Positions 1 through 6,337 of a DNA stretch of 10,920 bases are shown here, one piece after another. The translations under genes were made by a program, and so were the position numbers. The first letter of the stretch is position 1; each line of letters begins with the position of its first letter. Location of the stretch: NCBI GenBank assembly GCA_017999235.1, contig JAGOBN010000065.1, positions 1-10,920 on the forward strand, written 5' to 3'. Source of the DNA: Anaerolineales bacterium. GTDB taxonomy: Bacteria; Chloroflexota; Anaerolineae; Anaerolineales; UBA6663. The notes below the pieces were generated by a model that had not been told where the DNA came from, searched no databases, and saw only the letters and a list, made by a program, of their open reading frames with translations.

Positions 1-1750
1 GGGTCTGAGCCAGGCCCAGGGCCAGCGTCAGCGTGCCGATGGCGTTATCGGGCTGGTTAAGCGCCAACTGCGCCTGACCTAACCCGAGCGTCGCCTCCCA
101 GCGGTCCGGCGTCAGTTTTAGCGTTTCTTGAAAGTCGGCGCGCGCCTTATCTGGATTGGCGGCCGGCAGCAGCAGATACACTTGGCCGCGCCGCATGAAC
201 GCCTGGGCCAGCTCGGCGCTGGCCGGCGCGGAGCGCCGGTACTGGCTCACGGCGGAATCGAGGTCCGCCAGAGCCGGCTCCAGGGCGCCGGCGCGCTGGC
301 TGAGTTCGGCGCGTGCCAGATAAGCGGCGGGGAGGTCCTCCGGCCGGCGCTCGATGGCGGCGTCTAAGAATTGGCGGGCGGAGGCGTCTTCCCCCAGCGC
401 CGCGTGGGCCTGGCCCACGGCCGTGAGCGCGCGGGCGGCGTAAGCGGCGTCCAACTTGAGCGCCGCGGCCACCGGAAAGTAGCGCGGGAAGGAAGCCGCG
501 TCGGTGACATAGCGGTACGTCAGGGTCAAATCCGTGTGCGCGGTCTGGAGGTCACCCAGACTTAGGGCCGCCCGGCCGCGGGCGTAGTAGGCCAGCGCCT
601 GGCCGGGGTCCCGGGCCACCGCTTGCTCGGCGAGGGAACTGGCTTCGGCGGGCCGGCCGGCCTCGGCGTAGGCCAGCGCCAGCCGGGCCAGCACTTCGGC
701 GGAGTCGGGCGCGAGGGCCCGCGCCTGCTCATAATCGGTCAGCGCCTGCTCCAGATTGCCGCGCGCTTCGTAGTACTGCGCCCGGGTCAGCCAGGCGGGG
801 ACATGGCCGGGGTCGGCGGTCAGCGCCGCCTCCAGGCTCCTTTGCGCGGCGGTGAGGCTGTTGAGCGTCAACTCCGCCAGGGCTTTGCCCAGGTGGGCGG
901 GCGCGAGGCTGTTGTTGAAGCCCAGCGCTTCTTTGTAGCTGGCGATGGCCTGGGTCGGGTCTTTCTGGAAACGGTGCGCTTCGCCCTCAAAGAAGTAAAC
1001 CGTGGCATCTTTGGAGAGCACTTGATCGGTGCGCAAGACGCCGGCTTTGGCCAGCACCTTGTCCCACTCGCCGGCCTGATACGCGGCCACCAGCGAAGCG
1101 TAGTCTTCGGAACGGCTGGCGGTGGTGGGGACGGGCGGCGGCGGCGGGGTCTCGGTCAGACACAGGTAAACGGCCAACGGCTGGGCGGGGTCAGCCTCCA
1201 GCGGAATCTGGCAGGGCTCCAGCGTGGCGGTGGCGGTGGCGGTGTGGGTGGGCGCCGGCGTGGCGCTGGGCGGGGGCGTGGAGCTTACGACCACCACCGC
1301 GCGCGGGAAGAAAACCTGGGGCGCGAAGAGCAGGACCAGCAGGGAACCGACCAGGCCCACCGCCACCAGGCTGACCGCGATGATCAGCAGGAGTTCGCGG
1401 TTGCGCGGGTTGGCCAGGAAGCCGCCGGCCGCGCGCATGGCTTGGCGGGCCGGCACGGCCGGGGTGAAGACCGTCAGCGGCGTGGCCGGCGGCAGGGCGG
1501 CCTCTTCCGGCCGCAGCGCGCCCAGCATCACCAGGCCGCGGCGCGCGGCTTCGGAGTTGGGGTCCAGCTTGAGCGCTTTTTGCAGGCAGAAGACCTGTTC
1601 CTTCTCGGTCTCCACCGCCGCGCTGAGCCAGATCCAGTAGTCGAGGTTGTTGGGTTCGGCTTTGAGCAGGCGCGTCAACAAGTCTCGGGCGCGGCGGCGC
1701 TGACCCCCCTGATACGCGCGAACAGCTTCGGCGAACATTTCCGCGGACAT
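1..1750 (-). CDS. TPR-repeat protein with one transmembrane helix (C-terminus beyond window)
   Basis: No stop codon occurs in this minus-strand frame from the ATG at 1750 to the window edge, giving 583 visible residues with the C-terminus missing. Residues 1-75 are a short helical TPR-like segment (KAEPNN, LKLDPNSEAA). A hydrophobic helix at about 118-142 follows, then a Pro/Thr/Ala-rich linker at 158-176 and a Pro run at 202-206. The remainder is tandem TPR-type helices with recognisable units such as YKEALGFNNSLAPA (272-285), LEAALTADPGHVPAW (307-321) and YEQARALAPDSAEV (341-354). One helix with an N-terminal cytosolic segment suggests that the long TPR array lies outside the membrane. TPRs normally mediate protein contacts, and no catalytic motif is visible. 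The start has no Shine-Dalgarno, but a -10-like element lies 8 bases upstream. The gene diverges from the LysM lipoprotein gene, so the two may be co-regulated cell-envelope proteins. The specific role is unknown. Confidence 0.88.
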   Translation of the reverse strand, partial: MSAEMFAEAVRAYQGGQRRRARDLLTRLLKAEPNNLDYWIWLSAAVETEKEQVFCLQKALKLDPNSEAARRGLVMLGALRPEEAALPPATPLTVFTPAVPARQAMRAAGGFLANPRNRELLLIIAVSLVAVGLVGSLLVLLFAPQVFFPRAVVVVSSTPPPSATPAPTHTATATATLEPCQIPLEADPAQPLAVYLCLTETPPPPPVPTTASRSEDYASLVAAYQAGEWDKVLAKAGVLRTDQVLSKDATVYFFEGEAHRFQKDPTQAIASYKEALGFNNSLAPAHLGKALAELTLNSLTAAQRSLEAALTADPGHVPAWLTRAQYYEARGNLEQALTDYEQARALAPDSAEVLARLALAYAEAGRPAEASSLAEQAVARDPGQALAYYARGRAALSLGDLQTAHTDLTLTYRYVTDAASFPRYFPVAAALKLDAAYAARALTAVGQAHAALGEDASARQFLDAAIERRPEDLPAAYLARAELSQRAGALEPALADLDSAVSQYRRSAPASAELAQAFMRRGQVYLLLPAANPDKARADFQETLKLTPDRWEATLGLGQAQLALNQPDNAIGTLTLALGLAQT

Positions 1751-1758
1751 GCGGGCGG

Positions 1759-1764
1759 AGTTTA
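1759..1764 (-). promoter_or_regulatory. Candidate -10 element (TAAACT) for the TPR gene
   Basis: Read on the minus strand, TGTGATAAACT lies just upstream of the ATG at 1750. TAAACT matches four of six -10 consensus bases, and eight bases separate it from the ATG. Transcription would start at or next to the start codon. There is no Shine-Dalgarno, so a leaderless mRNA is possible. No convincing -35 was found, so the call is tentative. Confidence 0.3.
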
Positions 1765-1810
1765 TCACAGGTTGATGGGCCGGCAAGCGCGCGGCCGGGG
1801 TGGAGGCCGG

Positions 1811-1816
1811 TATAAT
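1811..1816 (+). promoter_or_regulatory. Consensus -10 element (TATAAT) for the LysM lipoprotein gene
   Basis: A perfect TATAAT ends eight bases before the A of the ATG at 1824, so the usual initiation distance puts the transcript start at or next to that codon. No Shine-Dalgarno is present. No good -35 lies 16-18 bases upstream. The hexamer overlaps the alternative ATG at 1815, which would therefore not be transcribed from this promoter. Confidence 0.5.
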
Positions 1817-1823
1817 GCGGCTC

Positions 1824-2762
1824 ATGCGGCGCTGGATCTGGTTCTGGAGTCTGTGCTTAACGGCCTGTGCGGCGCCGGTCCTCACCGACGCGCCCGCCCC
1901 CACCGTCACGCTGCTCGGGACGCCGTTCCGGCCGGCGCCTGCCGCCTCCGCGCCGCCGCTCGCCACCCCCATCATCATCGCGTCACCGACGCCTTCCGCC
2001 ACGCCGGTAACGCACAGCATTCAGAGCGGCGAGACCCTGATCGAAGTGGCGGTGACCTATGGGGTGTCCTTGGAAGCGTTGCAGCAGGCCAACCCCGGTG
2101 TGCTGCCGGAAATGCTCTCCATCGGCACCGTGTTGGTGATCCCTCTGAGCGCTGAGGCCGGCCCCGCAGCGCCGGCCGGCCAGCCCACACCGCTGCCCGT
2201 CATCCTGGGCGTCCCCGTCTGCTTTGATTTGGCCGGCGGCGGCCGCTATTGTCTGGTGGAGGCCCGCAATCCGGGCGCGGCGGCCCTGGAGGCCGTGACC
2301 GCGCGCGTGACCCTGGCCGATGCCGCCGGCCGGCCGCTGGCCGACGCGGTGGCCCAGCCGGCCATCAATGTGCTCGCACCCGGCGCGGCGGCGCCGCTGG
2401 TGGCGTATTTTGCCGCGGCCCCGGCCGGGGTGGCGGCCGTGGGGGTGACGCCGGTGCTGGCTTTGCCGCTGGCGGATCCGGCCGCCCGCTACCCGGTGCT
2501 GGAGTGGACGGTCGAGAGCGCGGCGCTCGCGGCGCCGGCGGCGCGCTTAGCGGGCGTGGTCCGCAACCCCACCGCGGCTCCGGCCCGCGCGCGGCTGGCC
2601 GCCGCCGTGTACGACGCAGCCGGCGGTCTGCTGGGGAGCAGCTGGGTCACTTGGGATGGCGCGCTGGCGGCCGGCGAAACGCGCGCGTTTACCGTGACCG
2701 TGGCGGTCCTGGGGGCCGGCCCGGTGGATCACTATCAATTCTGGGCCGAGGGACAACCATGA
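1824..2762 (+). CDS. LysM-domain lipoprotein with two FxLYD-like beta domains
   Basis: Probably an exported cell-envelope lipoprotein that binds peptidoglycan or a similar glycan. From the ATG at 1824 (312 aa) the N-terminus is RRW, a hydrophobic stretch and the lipobox LTAC, with Cys15 as the lipidation site. A Pro/Thr/Ala-rich linker runs to about residue 62. A LysM module follows at about 64-108 (HSIQSGETLIEVAVTYGVS, LQQANPG, IGTVLVIPL). The C-terminal 180 residues are Ala/Val-rich and contain two similar beta segments. Each has a V-x-N-P core (EARNPGAAALEAV and GVVRNPTAAPARA) followed by a D-A-A-G turn, which resembles tandem FxLYD-type domains. Cys133 and Cys143 could pair. In-frame starts at GTG 1800 and ATG 1815 exist, but 1824 fits both the TATAAT position and a compact signal peptide. 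Its TGA overlaps the ATG of the acyltransferase (ATGA), so the two are probably translationally coupled. Confidence 0.82.
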   Translation: MRRWIWFWSLCLTACAAPVLTDAPAPTVTLLGTPFRPAPAASAPPLATPIIIASPTPSATPVTHSIQSGETLIEVAVTYGVSLEALQQANPGVLPEMLSIGTVLVIPLSAEAGPAAPAGQPTPLPVILGVPVCFDLAGGGRYCLVEARNPGAAALEAVTARVTLADAAGRPLADAVAQPAINVLAPGAAAPLVAYFAAAPAGVAAVGVTPVLALPLADPAARYPVLEWTVESAALAAPAARLAGVVRNPTAAPARARLAAAVYDAAGGLLGSSWVTWDGALAAGETRAFTVTVAVLGAGPVDHYQFWAEGQP

Positions 2763-3451
2763 CGAGTTCCATTCAACGCGCCACGCCGCCAGTGTACGCG
2801 CGCATGCGCCGCTTGTTCGCGGCGGTGGTGTGGCTGCTCTTAAAGCCGGAAGTCTCGGGCCTGGAGAACGTGCCGGCCGAGGGCGGCTTCCTGCTGGTGA
2901 TGAACCATCTCGCGATGGCCGACCCGACGCTGGCGTTTGTGTACCTGCCGCGCCAAGTGATGATCTTCGCGGCCGACAAATGGCGGTCGATGTGGCTGAT
3001 CCGCTGGGTGGTGGAGACCATCGGCGTGATCTGGGTGGCGCGCGGCGAAGCGGACCGCCACGCCATCCGGCAGGCGCTGGAAGTGCTGCGGTCGGGCTGG
3101 GTGATGGGGATGGCGCCGGAGGGGACGCGCAGCCCGACGCGGGCGCTGCAGGCCGGCAAGACTGGAGCCGCCTACCTGGCGGACCGGGCCGGCGTGCCGC
3201 TGGTGCCGGTGGCGGTCTGGGGGACGGAACAGCTGACCAGCAACGTGCGCCGGCTGCGGCGCACGCCGGTGCGGATGGCGGTGGGGCCGGCCTTTCGCCT
3301 CCCCACGAACGGGCACGCGAAAACCGAAGACCTGGCCGTGCAGACTGACGAGATCATGTGCCGGATCGCGGCCTTGCTGCCGCCGCAGTATCGCGGCGTG
3401 TACGCCGAACACCCCCGTTTGACGGAGCTGCTGCGGCCGCCGGCCGGGTAA
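2759..3451 (+). CDS. Lysophospholipid acyltransferase, PlsC/AGPAT superfamily
   Basis: Members of this family transfer an acyl chain to a lysophospholipid, classically 1-acylglycerol-3-phosphate to phosphatidic acid, at the inner face of the cytoplasmic membrane. The 230-residue length is usual for the family. The catalytic HX4D block is NHLAMADP (His50, Asp55). Motif III is PEGTRSP (120-126), and the hydrophobic VPLVPVAVWG (146-155) fits the VPVA-type motif IV. The N-terminal AAVVWLLLKP (21-30) is a likely membrane-associating helix. The start ATG overlaps the stop of the lipoprotein gene (ATGA), and reinitiation is the likely mode of translation. Pairing with a LysM lipoprotein suggests envelope lipid work, but the exact acceptor cannot be told from sequence. 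The gene converges on phoU with a 33-base gap in which I see no terminator. Confidence 0.9.
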   Translation: MTSSIQRATPPVYARMRRLFAAVVWLLLKPEVSGLENVPAEGGFLLVMNHLAMADPTLAFVYLPRQVMIFAADKWRSMWLIRWVVETIGVIWVARGEADRHAIRQALEVLRSGWVMGMAPEGTRSPTRALQAGKTGAAYLADRAGVPLVPVAVWGTEQLTSNVRRLRRTPVRMAVGPAFRLPTNGHAKTEDLAVQTDEIMCRIAALLPPQYRGVYAEHPRLTELLRPPAG

Positions 3452-3484
3452 CGGCCGCTTTCCCTGGGCCAGACCCCGCGCCGC

Positions 3485-4177
3485 TTACACGTGCCCGGTC
3501 TGGGCGGTGTCATTCAACTCCCGCATCTCGCCGCTGGCGATGAAGATGGCGCGTTCGGCGATGTTCACGGCCCGGTCGCCGATGCGCTCCAGGTTGTGCG
3601 CCGTGAACATCAAATAGAGCGCGCGCGTGGTGGTGCCGGGATCCTCGGTGATGAAGGTGATCAACTCCCGGAAGATCTGCTCATACAGCGCATCCACCAC
3701 GTCGTCGCGCTTGGCGATGCTGCGCGCCAGGTCCACGTCCCGCGTCACGTACGCGTCCAGCGCGGAGCGCAGCATGCCGCGCACCTCGTCCGCCATGCGC
3801 GGCATGTCGATCAGGGGTTTGAGCAGGGGCTGTTCGCCCATGCGCAGCACGATCTTGGCGATGCCGGCGGCGTGGTCGGCCATGCGCTCCATATCGCTGA
3901 TGATGTTCATGGCGGCCACCAGAAAGCGCAGATCGGTGGCGGCCGGCTGCTGGGTGGCGATCAAAGTAACGCAGTCCTGCTCGATCTTGAAGCGGATGGC
4001 GTTGATCTTGGCATCGTCCACCACGATCTGGCGCGCCAGGTCCAGGTCACGCTCGGCCAGACAGCGCACGGATTGCGCGATGGCGGCGTCCACCAGGCCG
4101 CCCATGCGGAGCAGATCGTCCTGCACCGCGCGCAGCCCTTGATGAAAATGAGTCCGGATCGAGGGGGTATTGGCCAT
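3485..4177 (-). CDS. phoU: Phosphate signalling protein PhoU
   Basis: PhoU is a cytosolic all-helical regulator. It links the PstSCAB phosphate transporter to the PhoR kinase and keeps the Pho regulon off when phosphate is plentiful. The protein is 230 aa, the usual length for two three-helix PhoU repeats. The first repeat holds ISDMERMADHAAGIA (about 92-106), and the second repeats the motif as HNLERIGDRAVNIAE (about 193-207). These E-x3-D signatures are the metal-binding helices of the family. The start at 4177 is supported by AAAGGA at 4191-4186, eight bases upstream. The gene is the last of the minus-strand block after a PhoB/PhoR-like pair and fdhD. The 119-base gap from fdhD contains a possible promoter and a hairpin. 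No pstSCAB genes are in the window. Confidence 0.95.
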   Translation of the reverse strand: MANTPSIRTHFHQGLRAVQDDLLRMGGLVDAAIAQSVRCLAERDLDLARQIVVDDAKINAIRFKIEQDCVTLIATQQPAATDLRFLVAAMNIISDMERMADHAAGIAKIVLRMGEQPLLKPLIDMPRMADEVRGMLRSALDAYVTRDVDLARSIAKRDDVVDALYEQIFRELITFITEDPGTTTRALYLMFTAHNLERIGDRAVNIAERAIFIASGEMRELNDTAQTGHV

Positions 4178-4227
4178 CAGACACGTCCTTTGTTGAAAGC
4201 CGCGGGCGCACGCTGGAAAATCGAGCG

Positions 4228-4257
4228 GATAAAACGCGGCCCGCGCGCTCAGCCGCG
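4228..4257 (-). terminator. Hairpin followed by a T run between fdhD and phoU
   Basis: On the minus strand, CGCGGC (4257-4252) and GCCGCG (4240-4235) form a perfect six-base GC stem around an 11-base loop. TTTTAT follows directly. The hairpin begins about 40 bases after the fdhD stop, which fits an intrinsic terminator for fdhD. It also lies inside the presumed phoU leader, so it could instead act as an attenuator. The stem is short and the T run is imperfect. Confidence 0.45.
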
Positions 4258-4269
4258 GCGGTTCGGCCG

Positions 4270-4300
4270 ATTATAGTCCACGGCCGGCCGAAGGGGTCAG
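4270..4300 (-). promoter_or_regulatory. Candidate sigma-70-type promoter upstream of phoU
   Basis: A perfect TATAAT lies at 4275-4270 on the minus strand. The best -35 match is CTGACC at 4300-4295, with a long 19-base spacer, and it overlaps the fdhD stop codon. Transcription would begin near 4263 and give phoU a leader of about 85 bases. The hairpin at 4257-4235 would sit almost at the 5' end of that leader, which makes the arrangement odd. The -10 is good and the -35 is poor. Confidence 0.4.
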
Positions 4301-5100
4301 GCAGCCGGAGCGGCGGCGGGGGTGACCACGCGGTGGCCGGCGGCGTAGACGCGCAGGGTGTCGCGGCGCACATAGCCGATGACGGTTAGATTCCAGGCGC
4401 GGCCCAGCCGCACCGAGAGGCTGGTGGGCGAGGTACGCGAGGCCACGATCGGCACGCCCATTTTGGCGGCCTTGCCCAGCATCTCCGAGCTGATGCGGCC
4501 GGTGGCGAGCAAAATCAGGCCCCGCGGGTCCAGGCCGTGTTTGAGGGCCTTGCCCCACAGCCGGTCGATGGTGTTGTGCCGGCCCACGTCCTGGGCCACC
4601 AGGACCAGGCGCTCGCCGTCGGTGAGCGCGGAAGTGTGGATGCCCTGGGTCACCTGGTACAAGTCCGCGGCCTGATACAGGTCGCGCATGCGCGCGAACA
4701 ATCGCTCCGGCGTGATTGTGGTGATGGTATTCAGCGCCGGCTGCTGCTCGGTCAAGTCGTCGAAGGTGATGCCGCCGCCGCAGCCCGAGGTGATGATTTT
4801 TGTGCGGCTGGTGGGCAGGACGGCCTCGGCATCCGTCAGCCAGACCTCCACGCAGGCGCCGCTGGGGCAGACCACCACGCGCCGCACATCGGCCAGGCCC
4901 GTGATCAGGCCCTCCGAACGCAGGAAACCCAGCGCCAGCTCGTCCTGCTCGCGGGGCGTGCACATGAAGGTGGCGAATTCCTGGCCGTTGACGTGGATAC
5001 GCACCAGCGTTTCTTCGGTGATGGCGCCTTCCACCGCGCGCCACGTCCCGTTGGAGTATTCCGCGTAATCGGCCGCAAAAATCCCGTGACCGGATGACAT
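4297..5100 (-). CDS. fdhD: Formate dehydrogenase accessory sulfurtransferase FdhD
   Basis: FdhD acts in the cytosol. It passes sulfur from a cysteine desulfurase to the molybdenum cofactor so that formate dehydrogenase becomes active. The 267-residue protein has the family's conserved blocks: DELALGFLRSEG (53-64), TSGCGGG (104-110, Cys107), DVGRHNTIDRLWG (171-183), TGRISSEMLGKAAKMG (200-215) and ASRTSPTSLSV (220-230). In E. coli two cysteines form a CxxC. Here Cys107 is followed by GGG, so only the first is present, as in some other family members. The ATG at 5100 has no Shine-Dalgarno, but TACAAT lies five bases upstream. The gene sits between a PhoR-like kinase and phoU on the same strand. 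No formate dehydrogenase structural gene is in the window, so its client is elsewhere. Confidence 0.95.
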   Translation of the reverse strand: MSSGHGIFAADYAEYSNGTWRAVEGAITEETLVRIHVNGQEFATFMCTPREQDELALGFLRSEGLITGLADVRRVVVCPSGACVEVWLTDAEAVLPTSRTKIITSGCGGGITFDDLTEQQPALNTITTITPERLFARMRDLYQAADLYQVTQGIHTSALTDGERLVLVAQDVGRHNTIDRLWGKALKHGLDPRGLILLATGRISSEMLGKAAKMGVPIVASRTSPTSLSVRLGRAWNLTVIGYVRRDTLRVYAAGHRVVTPAAAPAA

Positions 5101-5105
5101 GGCTT

Positions 5106-5111
5106 GATTGT
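5106..5111 (-). promoter_or_regulatory. Candidate -10 element (TACAAT) for fdhD
   Basis: On the minus strand TACAAT (five of six consensus bases) is followed by AAGCC and then the fdhD ATG at 5100. The expected transcript start falls at the start codon, and no Shine-Dalgarno exists, so fdhD may have a leaderless mRNA separate from the regulator-kinase transcript. The -35 region is weak (TCGGCT at a 17-base spacing). Confidence 0.4.
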
Positions 5112-5124
5112 ACAGCAGGAACGG

Positions 5125-5140
5125 CCTAAGCCGACCTAAG
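5125..5140. repeat. Tandem CCTAAG direct repeat, 10-base period
   Basis: CCTAAG occurs at 5125-5130 and again at 5135-5140, exactly ten bases apart. The pair lies 14 to 29 bases upstream of the candidate fdhD -10, over the -35 region. An imperfect hairpin (CCGAC 5131-5135 with GTCGG 5143-5147) overlaps the second copy, so the repeat may equally reflect RNA structure after the kinase gene. It could be a binding site read on one face of the helix. Confidence 0.3.
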
Positions 5141-5158
5141 GTGTCGGAATAGACGCGA

Positions 5159-6334
5159 TCACGCCGCGGGGGCGTCGCCGGCCAGGAGCGTCAAGGCGAA
5201 CGTGGCGCCGGGAAAACCGGGCAGGCCCTCGGCCTCCATCCACAGCCGGCCGCCGTGCGCTTCGACGACGTGCTTGGCGATGGCCAGCCCCAGCCCCGTG
5301 CCGCCGCCCTTGCGGGACCGGTCGCCGCGGAAAAAGCGCTCGAAGACGCGCTCCCGGTCAGCCAGCGGCACGCCCGGCCCGGTATCGGCCACGTGGAGGA
5401 TGATCTCGCCGCCTTGCGGCCGGGCCTGGACGCGCACGCGGCCGGCGGCGGGCGTGAACTTGATGGCGTTGTGCAGCAGGTTGCCGAGCGCGCGGCTGAA
5501 GGCCTCGCCATCCGCCAGCCCGATCAGGCCGGCGGGGATATCCACCTCCACGCGCACCTGTTTGTGGTCCGCCAGGGGGCGCAGGCGCTCGACCACCGGC
5601 TGGATCAACTGCTCGGCCGGCGTCGGCAGCAGCCGCACAATCGCCTGGCCGGATTCGATCTGCGCCAGGTCCAGCAGTTCCTGGTTGATCTGATCCAGCG
5701 CGGCCACTTCGGTATTGATCTTGGTCAGCAGGCCGCGGGCCTGGTCCGGGTCGTGCGCCACGCCGGCCAGCAGGCTCTCCACCAGTAGGCGGATGGCGGT
5801 CAGCGGGGTGCGGAGTTCATGGGAGATATTGGCGATGAAATCGCGCCGGGCGCGGCCCAGGCGCTGCAGTTCGCTCAGGTCCTTAAGTACGATCGCCAGG
5901 CCGTGCGGGCCGGCGGCGCTGGCGCGGGCGCGATGGGGCAGGCCGTTGAGCGCCACCTGCCGGTCATCGTCGTCGCCGCCGGCCAGGACGTGCGCGGCCA
6001 GTTCGTCCAGCTCCACCGAGCGGGTGGCCACGATCAGGGTCTGGCCCACGGCCGCCTTGGGGCCGAAGAGCTGGGCGGCGCCGGCGTTGAGCTGGGTGAC
6101 CACGCGCTCGGCGTCGATCAGGAGCACGGCGTCCGACTGCGCGGCCTGGAGCGCGGCCAGCCAGGCCGCCGGCTGGCGTTGGGCGCGCGCGGCCGCTTGC
6201 GCCGCGCGTTCGGCCGCCTGCCGTTCGATCTCGGCTTTGACGACGCGCGCCCGCTCCCGCTGCCAGAGATAGCTCACCAGCGCCAGCGCCAGGCCGGCCA
6301 CCCCCAGCAGCCACCACGCCACCGAATTTGTCAC
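5159..6334 (-). CDS. PhoR-like sensor histidine kinase (TM, PAS, HisKA, HATPase)
   Basis: Membrane-anchored sensor kinase that autophosphorylates on histidine and passes the phosphate to the response regulator encoded immediately upstream. Of 391 residues, 5-23 form one transmembrane helix and 28-56 an Ala/Arg-rich helical linker. A PAS-like domain spans about 57-150 (SDAVLLIDAERVV, NAGAAQLFG). HisKA has FIANISHELRTPL with His172. The ATPase domain shows the N box (NLLHNAIKFTP, 285-295), DTGPG (317-321), FERFFRGD (331-338) and GGTGLGLAIAK (344-354). There is essentially no extracytoplasmic sensor loop, so the signal is likely internal or carried by partners. This matches PhoR-type kinases that respond to Pst/PhoU. 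The start is GTG at 6334, three bases after the regulator's TAA, with GAGGG about seven bases upstream. phoU two genes downstream supports a phosphate role, though other OmpR-class signals remain possible. Confidence 0.92.
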   Translation of the reverse strand: MTNSVAWWLLGVAGLALALVSYLWQRERARVVKAEIERQAAERAAQAAARAQRQPAAWLAALQAAQSDAVLLIDAERVVTQLNAGAAQLFGPKAAVGQTLIVATRSVELDELAAHVLAGGDDDDRQVALNGLPHRARASAAGPHGLAIVLKDLSELQRLGRARRDFIANISHELRTPLTAIRLLVESLLAGVAHDPDQARGLLTKINTEVAALDQINQELLDLAQIESGQAIVRLLPTPAEQLIQPVVERLRPLADHKQVRVEVDIPAGLIGLADGEAFSRALGNLLHNAIKFTPAAGRVRVQARPQGGEIILHVADTGPGVPLADRERVFERFFRGDRSRKGGGTGLGLAIAKHVVEAHGGRLWMEAEGLPGFPGATFALTLLAGDAPAA

Positions 6335-6337
6335 GGC

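Noticed and set aside
1135..1290. GGCGGT/GGCGGC-rich low-complexity tract as a functional DNA repeat
   Set aside because: It is explained by codons for the Pro run and the Thr/Ala/Pro-rich linker of the TPR protein.
1800..1823. GTG 1800 or ATG 1815 as the LysM gene start
   Set aside because: Neither has a Shine-Dalgarno, and both lie upstream of or within the TATAAT that would drive the gene. Either remains possible if another promoter is used.
623..2155. A long plus-strand open frame
   Set aside because: It runs antisense to the TPR gene and then out of frame through the LysM gene. It has low-complexity Gly/Arg composition and no recognisable domain.
2249..2758. Upstream in-frame extension of the acyltransferase
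   Set aside because: The added residues are Gly/Arg-rich frame-shadow of the LysM gene. The ATG at 2759 in an ATGA overlap gives a normal-length protein.
5131..5147. Hairpin after the kinase gene as an intrinsic terminator
   Set aside because: The stem is only five bases (CCGAC/GTCGG) and no T run follows on the minus strand.
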